From positions 31,287 through 95,286 of the forward strand of contig NZ_JNAL01000014.1 in NCBI RefSeq assembly GCF_000759955.1: 64,000 bases of DNA, given 5' to 3'. Made by a program: the position numbers and the translations under genes. The DNA is from Prochlorococcus marinus str. MIT 9201. GTDB taxonomy: Bacteria > Cyanobacteriota > Cyanobacteriia > PCC-6307 > Cyanobiaceae. Every line of letters starts with the position of its first letter. Within the stretch, counting starts at the first letter, position 1. Shown here piece after piece: positions 56,924 to 64,000 of the stretch. The notes below the pieces were generated by a model. It worked only from the letters and a program-made list of their open reading frames with translations, had not been told where the DNA came from and searched no databases.

Positions 56924-57193
56924 TTATTCTCGGAAACATTGATCTCCTATTAATAGAATTTTACTATATTTATTTTCTGCATTTCTTATTTTTAAAAGGG
57001 ATTTAGGTTCCAAAGTTAAGATGGTCCCAATTGATACTTTCCCATCACTACCGTCTTTGATTATCTTAAAGAAGCACTTTCTTTTTTCAAAGTTCAATAC
57101 ACCTGGCCAAATTAATATGATTCCAATTGAAAAACCTGAAAAAAAATACAAACTATAAATAATAAAATTTATAATTGACTTTTTCTTACGCAT
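56924..57193 (-). CDS. Small membrane-anchored hypothetical protein (89 aa)
   Basis: An N-terminal basic start and helix (IINFIIYSLYFFSGFSIGIILIWPG), then an exposed domain with two Cys (KRKCFFKIIKDG, IGDQCFRE) that may be disulfide-bonded outside the membrane. First gene of the leftward trio. Confidence 0.55.
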   Translation of the reverse strand: MRKKKSIINFIIYSLYFFSGFSIGIILIWPGVLNFEKRKCFFKIIKDGSDGKVSIGTILTLEPKSLLKIRNAENKYSKILLIGDQCFRE

Positions 57194-57415
57194 AATTTTT
57201 ATTATTATATAAATAAAACATAAATTGGGTAAAACTTCGAATAAATTTAATAATGAGATTCAAGAATTAAAAATGGGTCATCATATTTTCTAAATTGTTA
57301 TGTTGTGTAAACAAAAATTAGGTAAAATTAAATTATTTTTAATTTAAACTTTATCTAAGTTCTAAAATAATATTAAATTAATATTTTTCTATTTAATTAC
57401 AAAATTCTAACCAAA

Positions 57416-57799
57416 ATGGAATCATTTAAAAAAGGAAGTAATAAAGAATTATTTAAAAAATATTTATATATATTTATAATGATTTTTTTAATGAATAATC
57501 TAAAAGCTTTTGGGTCAGGAAATAAATCATATGCGTTTCAAAATAATCAAAAAGAAACTGAACTAGAAGAAATTTATAAATTATATTCCATCCCTTATAG
57601 TGAATACGATGGGTTAGATGGCCAATTTAAAACTTTTTTTGGCTTATATTCACCAAAATCATTGATTAATAATTACCCAGATTTATCAATAATTGATACT
57701 TCAGATGCAATAAGAGAAGGATATATATTAAAAATAAATAATATGACAATTAATCAAACTAATTATAAAATTAAAAAAGAAGTATTAGTGGAAAATTGA
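57416..57799 (+). CDS. Exported hypothetical protein at start of pilus-like cluster
   Basis: A 127-residue protein. A signal-anchor lies at residues ~15-35 (YLYIFIMIFLMNNLKAFG). The exported part has no known domain (YSIPYSEYDGLDGQFKTFFGLYSPKSLINNYPDLS). It ends one base before the secretin gene, so it is probably a periplasmic accessory of the pilus-like system. A PilP-like role is a guess. Confidence 0.5.
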   Translation: MESFKKGSNKELFKKYLYIFIMIFLMNNLKAFGSGNKSYAFQNNQKETELEEIYKLYSIPYSEYDGLDGQFKTFFGLYSPKSLINNYPDLSIIDTSDAIREGYILKINNMTINQTNYKIKKEVLVEN

Positions 57800-57800
57800 G

Positions 57801-59750
57801 TTGAAGAAGATTAACTATATTATGGGAAATTTTTTAAAAATAAAAAAGATAAAAATTGCTATATTCTCATTCTTGATTCTGAATCAATTTCTAATTAATG
57901 CATATGCTTTTAATTTTAGGAAAATTGATTTGGAGAATTCAAATAGAAACAATTATCAGAAGAGAATTAAAAATTTCAAGAACTTATTTGCTGAAAAAAT
58001 TAATGATGAAGATTCTTTTTCTACTAAAGAAATTGAAGAGATAGAGAAATTTGTAGAAGAAACTTTCGATTCAAACGATTCTGACATTTTTGTAAATCAA
58101 ATTAAACCATTGAAAGAAATAAATAATGATAATGATTTATTAAAAAATGAAGGTATTAAAAAGGATATCAAATCTAAGCAAATACAAAAAAAAGACGAAA
58201 ATTTTAATGATAAATCCAATGAAAGAAATGAAATAATTCAAACCTATTCTGAACAAAATAGTAAAAATTATTTACCTTTGCCTTCTCGAAGTATTATCTC
58301 AAGTAGTCAATTTAAAGTTCCATCAAGAGGATATTTAAATTTAAAGGGACCTCAGATTACCTTAAATCTTAAATCAGCAGATCCCATTGAGACATTAAAA
58401 TTAATTGGTAAATTAGGTAACTATGGAATAGTTATTGTTGATAATAATATTTCAGAAAATAATGAGAATTCAGGTGGATCTAAAATTAGTGCAACTTTTA
58501 ATGACGTAGATATTTCAGATGCGTTTAATAGTGTTTTGCTTTCTGCAGATTTACAGGCAATCTTAGAGAATAACATAATCTTTGTGGGGAAAGATATATT
58601 AACTAAGAGTTTAAGACCAAAAGTCTCAAAAACTTATCGACTTAATCAAGTAAATGCTGCCTCAGTTGCAGATTATTTATCTACTCTTGGAGCTCAAATT
58701 TCAAAGGTAATGTTAATAAGTGGTTCAATAGAGGGAACTGAAGTTGGAGATAGTTTCGTAAATAAAAAAGAAATTAATGATGATGCTATAAATTCATATG
58801 GAATAAAAGGAGGACCACTATCAGGATTAATAGGAACAGCAGATTTAAGATTGCAAACTATTACTTTAATAGGTTCAAAAGATCTTATTAAAACTGCAGA
58901 AAAATATTTAAAATCATTAGATGTTAGACATAGACAAGTAGCATTAAACATTAAAATAATTGATGTCACATTAACAAAAAATGATATTAAAAATAATATT
59001 TTTGAACTTAGAACTGGTGAAACAAGGATTATTAATAACAGCGGGCTAAGTTTGGTTACTGGAAATATGGATCCTTTTGAACCTTTAGGGTCTGAGAATA
59101 TAAAAACTTTAAATCCTGGCGATATCATTCCTGTTCCTGAGGGCAATATTATGAATTGGTTAGAGGCTAAAATAGTTAACGAAAATGCAAAGATTTTAGC
59201 TTCTCCAACTTTGATTCTTGGTGAGAATCCAAATATTCTGTCTTCTGGAGCTGCTTCAGTAGATGAGGGACTTGATTCGGCATCAATTGGTAGGCCTTAT
59301 AAAAATGAGGGATTTATAAAAGTTGGTGAAACAGTGGTTACCGGATTCACTCAAAGTAATGATGATGGAGTAGTTACATGTACAGCAGAGGAAGGAACTG
59401 CTGGCATTACTTTTGGAGCAAAGGTTGATAAGATCGACGATAATGGTTTTGTAACCTTTGCCTTAAGCCCTGCAATCTCTTCAGTCACAAGATCAGTTGA
59501 GATTTCGGGTTGTGGTATACAAAATACATTGAGCGTTAGGCAATTAGATACAGGTTCTATTAGAGTCAGAAATGGAGATACATTAATTCTTACTGGGGTT
59601 CTTCAAGACGCTGATAATATAACAACCTCTAAAGTTCCTATTTTGGGAGATATCCCCCTTCTTGGAAGCCTGTTTAGAAATAATTCAACTCAAAAAAGAA
59701 AAAGTGAATTAATTATTTTAGTCACTCCAAAAATCCTTAAAGATAAATGA
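57801..59750 (+). CDS. Secretin (PilQ/GspD-like outer-membrane channel)
   Basis: A 649-residue secretin. TTG start; signal sequence within residues ~1-37 (IAIFSFLILNQFLINAYA). A long Asn/Lys/Glu-rich linker covers ~40-160. STN/N0-like and N1 domains follow (LNLKSADPIETLKLIGKLGNYGIVIVD; YRLNQVNAASVADYLSTLGAQ). The C-terminal secretin domain ends with VRNGDTLILTGVLQDADNITTSKVPILGDIPLLGSLFR and SELIILVTPKIL, the family signature. It would form the outer-membrane ring. Confidence 0.88.
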   Translation: MKKINYIMGNFLKIKKIKIAIFSFLILNQFLINAYAFNFRKIDLENSNRNNYQKRIKNFKNLFAEKINDEDSFSTKEIEEIEKFVEETFDSNDSDIFVNQIKPLKEINNDNDLLKNEGIKKDIKSKQIQKKDENFNDKSNERNEIIQTYSEQNSKNYLPLPSRSIISSSQFKVPSRGYLNLKGPQITLNLKSADPIETLKLIGKLGNYGIVIVDNNISENNENSGGSKISATFNDVDISDAFNSVLLSADLQAILENNIIFVGKDILTKSLRPKVSKTYRLNQVNAASVADYLSTLGAQISKVMLISGSIEGTEVGDSFVNKKEINDDAINSYGIKGGPLSGLIGTADLRLQTITLIGSKDLIKTAEKYLKSLDVRHRQVALNIKIIDVTLTKNDIKNNIFELRTGETRIINNSGLSLVTGNMDPFEPLGSENIKTLNPGDIIPVPEGNIMNWLEAKIVNENAKILASPTLILGENPNILSSGAASVDEGLDSASIGRPYKNEGFIKVGETVVTGFTQSNDDGVVTCTAEEGTAGITFGAKVDKIDDNGFVTFALSPAISSVTRSVEISGCGIQNTLSVRQLDTGSIRVRNGDTLILTGVLQDADNITTSKVPILGDIPLLGSLFRNNSTQKRKSELIILVTPKILKDK

Positions 59751-59775
59751 CTTTAATTCCAAGCTAGATTATTAA

Positions 59776-60471
59776 ATGGTTAAAAATAACTTTAAACAAA
59801 TTGATTTACTTCGAAAAAGAAGGAAAGTTAATAAATTATTTGATCCATATTTTGTTGATACTAAGCAATTTATTAAAAATGGAATTTTTTCTGGCTTAAT
59901 TTTAATAGCTATTTCTCTAATTCTAGGGATCCCTTTCATTTTAAGAACTAAGATTATAGAAAATAAAAAAGATAAAATAAAAATTTTTAGTGATGAATAT
60001 GATTTTCTTGAAAAGAAACTAGATCGAGAATCAATACAACTTAAAGATATTTCAAAATTTAATAATGACCTTAAAAATTCAATTATGGATATCAGTTCAA
60101 GTTCTGCTTTATTAAAGGAAATAACTTTAATTATTCCAAAAGATATCCAACTTTTAGAGTTTTCTTCTGAGGATGATTCTTTGATTATAAAAGCAAAATT
60201 ATCCAATGATGAATATTTGAATACGCTCAATGCTTTCTTATTAAATTTAAGTAAATCCAATTTGATTAAATTTGAAGATATCGATTTAAAAGAAATAAGT
60301 GTTTCGGAAAGAAATTCTGAAGCAATAAGTTATCTAGTTGATATAAGAACCAAAGTTTCAAAAAATTATAGAGAAATTAATGAAAAATATTTAATCAAAC
60401 TAGGGTCTTATGGATTATCTAATAGGTTAAATCTTTTGAAGGATATTGAAGAACCATTAACAAAAAAATAA
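59776..60471 (+). CDS. PilN-like inner-membrane assembly protein
   Basis: A 231-residue bitopic protein. A short cytoplasmic N-terminus (FKQIDLLRKRRK, in the place of PilN's INLL motif that binds PilM) leads to a helix (GIFSGLILIAISLILGIPFIL), then a coiled coil and an alpha/beta domain (ALLKEITLIIPKDIQLLEFSSEDDSLIIKAKL). It matches PilN/GspL-C topology. Next gene PilO-like, one base after. Confidence 0.75.
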   Translation: MVKNNFKQIDLLRKRRKVNKLFDPYFVDTKQFIKNGIFSGLILIAISLILGIPFILRTKIIENKKDKIKIFSDEYDFLEKKLDRESIQLKDISKFNNDLKNSIMDISSSSALLKEITLIIPKDIQLLEFSSEDDSLIIKAKLSNDEYLNTLNAFLLNLSKSNLIKFEDIDLKEISVSERNSEAISYLVDIRTKVSKNYREINEKYLIKLGSYGLSNRLNLLKDIEEPLTKK

Positions 60472-60472
60472 T

Positions 60473-61132
60473 ATGTTTAATAAAGAAAGAAAAAATTTAA
60501 TAACTCCAGAAAAAGCTGCTTCATTTATACCAGTTTTTATATCTTCGGGAATATCAATCTTATTGATTGTCTTTTTTGTAATTCCACAATACTTTAAATC
60601 AAATGAGGTTAATTTTGAATTAAATGGTTTAATTAAAAAAAAGAATGAATTAGATAACTTAAAATCTCAATATAAAATAATTAATAATAAATTTGAGAAA
60701 TTAAATAAGGAAAAAACAAAAATAATAGAGCTAATTACTGGGAGATCAAATTTAGATACTTTATTAGCCGAATTAGGAAAACTAGGGAGGAAAAATAATA
60801 TTGAGTTTTTATCTATAGCTCCTCAAGAAGTAGTCATTGCTGATGAAAATAATACACAAGAACAATTAAGTACCAATTCTAATCAAACCGATTTAGAAAA
60901 TGATCCATTATTAGTTGAAGGGGTAAAAAAATATCTAATAGATTTTACTTTCAATACGGATTTTGTAAATTTACTTTCTTTTTTAAGAGATCTAGAATAT
61001 AGAGATAATGCTGTTTTGTTAGATAATATTACTCTGAGTTTGAATTATCAGGATAATGATGATGGGGTAATTAAAAAAACTAGTAAAATGCTAGAAGTTA
61101 ATCTTAGAACAATATTCTATGGTAAAAATTAA
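60473..61132 (+). CDS. PilO-like inner-membrane assembly protein
   Basis: A 219-residue bitopic protein. N-terminal helix (FIPVFISSGISILLIVFFVIPQYF), a Lys-rich coiled coil (residues ~48-85), then LLAELGKLGRKNNIEFLSIAPQEV and a ferredoxin-like domain with FVNLLSFLRDLEYRDNAVLLDNITLSL. The layout is that of PilO, partner of PilN. Confidence 0.78.
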   Translation: MFNKERKNLITPEKAASFIPVFISSGISILLIVFFVIPQYFKSNEVNFELNGLIKKKNELDNLKSQYKIINNKFEKLNKEKTKIIELITGRSNLDTLLAELGKLGRKNNIEFLSIAPQEVVIADENNTQEQLSTNSNQTDLENDPLLVEGVKKYLIDFTFNTDFVNLLSFLRDLEYRDNAVLLDNITLSLNYQDNDDGVIKKTSKMLEVNLRTIFYGKN

Positions 61133-61169
61133 CTTAAGTATTTTGATTAGTTTATTTCTTTAATTTACT

Positions 61170-61601
61170 ATGAATTTTTTATACTTTGTACTTGGCTTGG
61201 CAATGATTTCAGGTATCTCAGCAATGATGAAGATTGGAAATAATATTAATAATTTGATGTTTTTAAGCACTTTTAAAGAAAGTGATTATATTCAATCAGA
61301 TTTGCCAATTTATGATAGAAAGATTTTGGAAATTTTAAATAATTATTCGGGTCCTGATGTAGATGTTTGCTCATATATCAAGGAAAAATTAAGTGAAACT
61401 TTATATGAAAATGGAGAAGTTTTTTTATCTTCTGGGACACAAACGCCTTCATCAAATTCCTTATTTCTTGGTAGCTGCGTCTTAGTAAATAAGGATATTA
61501 ATCATAGAGTTATAATAAAGAAAAATAATTTAGGATCTTTTAATCTGTTTTCATGTTATCTGAAAGATGAAACATTCTGTCCATATGAGGTAAATAAATG
61601 A
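61170..61601 (+). CDS. Bitopic hypothetical protein of the pilus-like cluster
   Basis: A 143-residue protein with an N-terminal helix (LYFVLGLAMISGISAMM) and an exposed part with three or four Cys (VDVCSYIKEKL, LGSCVLV, FSCYLKDETFCPY). It lacks the G/F-T-L-x-E prepilin motif but has the size of a minor pilin. Overlaps the next gene as ATGA. Confidence 0.5.
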   Translation: MNFLYFVLGLAMISGISAMMKIGNNINNLMFLSTFKESDYIQSDLPIYDRKILEILNNYSGPDVDVCSYIKEKLSETLYENGEVFLSSGTQTPSSNSLFLGSCVLVNKDINHRVIIKKNNLGSFNLFSCYLKDETFCPYEVNK

Positions 61602-61807
61602 TCTCTTCATTGATTGGATCTGTAATAATGTCTGCAGTTACTGTAGCTATGCTTATCGCAATAAATTTTACTGATAAAGCCTTAATTAATGCTGGAAAAT
61701 ATCCTCTTACAAATGAAGAAAAGCGAATCTTAAAAACTGCAGGATTTAATGATGTAGATATTGACAATCTTAATCAGGACATAAAATCATTAAAATTTGA
61801 TGAATAA
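61598..61807 (+). CDS. Small one-helix protein of the pilus-like cluster (69 aa)
   Basis: A helix at residues 3-25 (SSLIGSVIMSAVTVAMLIAI) and a polar tail (GKYPLTNEEKRILKTAGFNDVDIDNLNQ). Both ends abut neighbouring genes (overlap before, none after), so it is co-translated. It may be a degenerate minor pilin. Confidence 0.5.
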   Translation: MISSLIGSVIMSAVTVAMLIAINFTDKALINAGKYPLTNEEKRILKTAGFNDVDIDNLNQDIKSLKFDE

Positions 61808-62341
61808 ATGATGAATAAAAAAGAATTAAAAAATGAAGGTATGACTCTTCCAGAATTAGTTTTAGCAGTTTTGCTTTTGGCAGCATTTACTGGAATAACA
61901 GTTATGGTTACTACTTATACTTCAAGGTTCTTTCAACCTTTGAATGAAGAAGCAAAAGAGGAATATATTTCAGCTGAAAAAGAATTTAGTGATAAATTAA
62001 ATGATCATGCTCAAATAAATAAAACTATTGATTCTATTATAGATATTCTTTCTGAGCCTGGAATTGATAAAAGCTTCATCACAAATCTTGAGTGCTCATC
62101 TTTACCCTCAATGGAATGGAATATTCCATCAATTGATACTAAAGCAATACCTAAATCATATAAAATATGTATTAAATCAACTTCTCTATCAGAGAGTAAT
62201 TACTCAGAACTTTCTAATGGTGGCAAACCAGGAATTTATATTTTATATTCCAAACCAGAGAATGGCGTCTCAATTAATTCAACTCCTGTACGGCGGATAT
62301 TTTGTAGACCAAAACCTTTTTGTAAGGAGGTTATTTTTTAG
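61808..62341 (+). CDS. Type IV prepilin-like protein
   Basis: A 177-residue protein with a class III signal: a short basic leader (MMNKKELKNEG), then MTLPELVLAVLLLAAFTGITVMV, where Gly -1 and Glu +5 are the peptidase and assembly determinants. The globular part has Cys pairs (LECSSLPS, KICIKS, FCRPKPFCK). A major or minor pilin. No PilD is seen in the window. Confidence 0.85.
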   Translation: MMNKKELKNEGMTLPELVLAVLLLAAFTGITVMVTTYTSRFFQPLNEEAKEEYISAEKEFSDKLNDHAQINKTIDSIIDILSEPGIDKSFITNLECSSLPSMEWNIPSIDTKAIPKSYKICIKSTSLSESNYSELSNGGKPGIYILYSKPENGVSINSTPVRRIFCRPKPFCKEVIF

Positions 62342-62362
62342 ACCTAATACTTTTTGAAAATT

Positions 62363-64000
62363 ATGAACTCTGCAAAAACAACTAAGAAAAAATTAAGCGA
62401 ATATCAAGTTGAAGACCTCAAGGAAATTTTTCTTGAAGTTTTAAAGAAAATTAGTAGTAAAATTATTTTGCTTGAAATAGGAAGTGATTTTATAAATATA
62501 GGGCTTGCTAAATCTCAAAAAAATAAACTTTACATTAAAAAAATTTTAAGGCAATCTCTTCCAGAAGAAGCGTTAGATAAGTCAATACCAACTGATCCGG
62601 TAAATTTTGGTTTTTTTCTAAAAGGAATTATGAATGAAAATAAATTTTATACGAATAGAGTTGCAGTTGTTCTCCCTTCAGATACTTGCTATACCAGATT
62701 AATTGAAATCCCAGAAGATATAGAGGAAAATAATTCTACTAGCTTTTTAGAGAATCCTAATTCTGGAATTCAAATACCTATATCTTTAGAAAACTCGGAT
62801 TTTGAAATTAATTTAACTAACCTGCCTAAAAAAGAATTTAAAGATAAATTTTTTAATAAATATTTTTTAACTTCAATACCTAAAAAAAATCTAGATATCG
62901 TCCTTGAATCAATAAAAAATGCAAATCTAGAAATATGTTCTATTCAAATGAGTCATATGTGCATCGCTAACTTATTAAAGTTTGAAATAAATGATTTAAA
63001 GGAAGAAGAATTGATAATTTCAATAGATTTACTGGATGAATTTTCGCAATTTGTAATTTTTGATAGATCAGGTCCTTTATTTATTAAAAGATTAGCTTCT
63101 ATAAAAAAATATCCTTCCATAGAGGAAATGAAGAAAATTAATACTTCTATTAATGATAAGAGTATTAATTCAAAAGATAAAAATAAATCGGAAAATTACC
63201 ATGCACTATCAAAACTTGATTTGAAAGTCTTATTAAGAGAAATAAAGGAATCTTTTAATAGTTTCTTAAGAGATAATAATTTAAATAAAAAAGGAAAAAT
63301 ATTTTTATCTGGAAGAAATAGTCAACATCAGAATCTTGTGGAGTTGATTGGTAAACATTTAATGATGGATGTTGCTCTAATATCTCCCATAAATAATAAT
63401 CTTCTCAAAGAATTTACATACAACCCTGATGAAATTAATCAATTTTCTATGTCGAGAATTGTAGGATTAGGCTTAAGTTTAATAAAGGATATAAGTTTCG
63501 CCGATGACACTTTAAATAGGGAATTTATAATCAAAGATTTTTACTTTAAAGATTTTAAAAAAGAAGAAAGTAAAAAAATTGAAGAAAGTAAGAATAATAA
63601 AGAAAGTAAGAATAATAAAGAAAGTAAGAATAATAAAGAAAGTAAGAATAATAAAGAAAGTAAAAATAATGAAAATTATACTATCACTAACTTAATGAAT
63701 TCTCTAAATAAATTAAGCGCCGACAATACTAAGATAAAAGAAAAGGTTGAAACAAAAACCAAGAGTGAAGAAAAGAAAAAAGAATTACCACCATTACCGA
63801 ATTTAAAAATAAAAGAAAAGTTTGAAACAAAAACCAAGAGTGAAGAAAAGAAAAAAGAATTACCACCATTACCGAATTTAAAAATAAAAGAAAAGTTTGA
63901 AACAAAAACCAAGAGTGAAGAAAAGAAAAAAGAATTACCACCATTACCGAATTTAAAAATAAAAGAAAAGTTTGAAACAAAAACTAAGAGTGAAGAAAAG
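62363..64000 (+). CDS. PilM-like cytoplasmic protein with repeat-rich C-terminus (3' end outside window)
   Basis: An ATG-started frame open to the window end (546 codons). Residues ~30-390 have the PilM/actin-like layout: IILLEIGSDFINIGLAKSQ, VAVVLPSDTCYTRLIEIPEDI, LIISIDLLDEFSQFVIFDRSGPLFIKRLA, KGKIFLSGRNSQHQNLVELI, SRIVGLGLSLIKD. The tail carries five ESKNNK units and at least 3.6 copies of a 25-residue Lys/Pro repeat. It follows the prepilin gene by 21 bp. The fold call is moderate; the position in the cluster supports it. Confidence 0.68.
   Translation, partial: MNSAKTTKKKLSEYQVEDLKEIFLEVLKKISSKIILLEIGSDFINIGLAKSQKNKLYIKKILRQSLPEEALDKSIPTDPVNFGFFLKGIMNENKFYTNRVAVVLPSDTCYTRLIEIPEDIEENNSTSFLENPNSGIQIPISLENSDFEINLTNLPKKEFKDKFFNKYFLTSIPKKNLDIVLESIKNANLEICSIQMSHMCIANLLKFEINDLKEEELIISIDLLDEFSQFVIFDRSGPLFIKRLASIKKYPSIEEMKKINTSINDKSINSKDKNKSENYHALSKLDLKVLLREIKESFNSFLRDNNLNKKGKIFLSGRNSQHQNLVELIGKHLMMDVALISPINNNLLKEFTYNPDEINQFSMSRIVGLGLSLIKDISFADDTLNREFIIKDFYFKDFKKEESKKIEESKNNKESKNNKESKNNKESKNNKESKNNENYTITNLMNSLNKLSADNTKIKEKVETKTKSEEKKKELPPLPNLKIKEKFETKTKSEEKKKELPPLPNLKIKEKFETKTKSEEKKKELPPLPNLKIKEKFETKTKSEEK
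63584..63673 (+). repeat. 18-bp tandem repeat (ESKNNK coding)
   Basis: Five in-frame units of 18 bp; four are exact (ESKNNK) and the last is changed (ESKNNE). It joins the globular and the repeated tail of the PilM-like protein. Confidence 0.9.
63731..64000 (+). repeat. 75-bp in-frame tandem repeat
   Basis: Units start at 63731, 63806, 63881 and 63956; the last is cut by the window. Each encodes 25 residues, with KIKEKFETKTKSEEKKK followed by ELPPLPNL. Near-identical at DNA level, so recently amplified. Confidence 0.95.

Noticed and set aside
58694..59146. Minus-strand open frame inside the secretin gene
   Set aside because: Antisense shadow; the plus-strand secretin motifs are unambiguous.
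63584..64000. CRISPR-like array
   Set aside because: The repeats are contiguous, in frame with one protein and have no unique spacers; they are coding tandem repeats.

Overview
The window reads as a chromosome segment of a high-light-adapted Prochlorococcus. It is very AT-rich, with tightly packed short genes and frequent TTG starts. It carries a Pcb chlorophyll a2/b2 antenna gene, a lycopene cyclase of the picocyanobacterial type, PsaC, a 35-residue high-light-inducible (Hli) protein and many small proteins typical of marine picocyanobacteria. No phycobilisome gene is visible. The species call is an inference from gene content.

Positions 1-29123 look like ordinary backbone. They hold the 3' end of hisS, the pcb antenna gene, a GltS-type transporter, a GST-like protein, two SDR enzymes, lycopene cyclase, an MscS channel, a Fur-family regulator facing an ArsS-like radical SAM enzyme, the StpA phosphatase next to a glycerol-3-phosphate-dehydrogenase-like gene, metY-metA, a SulP transporter, a CbiX-type chelatase, a GMC oxidoreductase, gloA and Tic20. 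An 80-bp tandem duplication sits exactly at the fur/arsS junction.

Positions 29207-38068 form a mobile island. It is bounded by a 12-bp direct repeat, one copy of which is the 3' end of an intact tRNA-Ser(UGA). About 80-145 bp inside each end lies a tandem TTCACCCAACA(T/C)T motif that looks like recombinase arm sites. The cargo is a type I restriction-modification locus (hsdM, two full-length hsdS, hsdR) coupled to a YgjP-like metallopeptidase, plus two small genes. The only recombinase, a tyrosine integrase with Tyr in place of the usual His of the H-x-x-R box, lies outside this segment on the 5' side of the tRNA, an arrangement reminiscent of tycheposons.

Positions 39531-47700 are sparse and decaying. 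They hold an isolated psaC with a TTG start, a PAP/fibrillin gene cut by an in-frame TAA and followed by a 26-T run, an hli gene, DUF1330, DUF2862 and DUF3303 proteins, and a crowd of 30-60-residue mostly one-helix proteins, several overlapping as ATGA or TAATG pairs.

Positions 47762-53813 are one leftward operon: two DUF2231 membrane proteins, then ctaC-ctaD-ctaE, then a GMC oxidoreductase. Subunit II lacks the CuA ligands, so this is an alternative (quinol-type, ARTO-like) terminal oxidase and not a cytochrome c oxidase.

Positions 54182-57193 again hold small membrane proteins, including a PsbN-like protein with a His-rich tail and a frameshifted Nif11-type peptide gene. From 57416 to the end runs a rightward cluster resembling type IV pilus/type II secretion assembly: secretin, PilN-like, PilO-like, two small membrane proteins, a true class III prepilin, and a PilM-like protein with two kinds of tandem repeats that runs off the window. 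This cluster and the att-bounded restriction island are the most interesting systems here.
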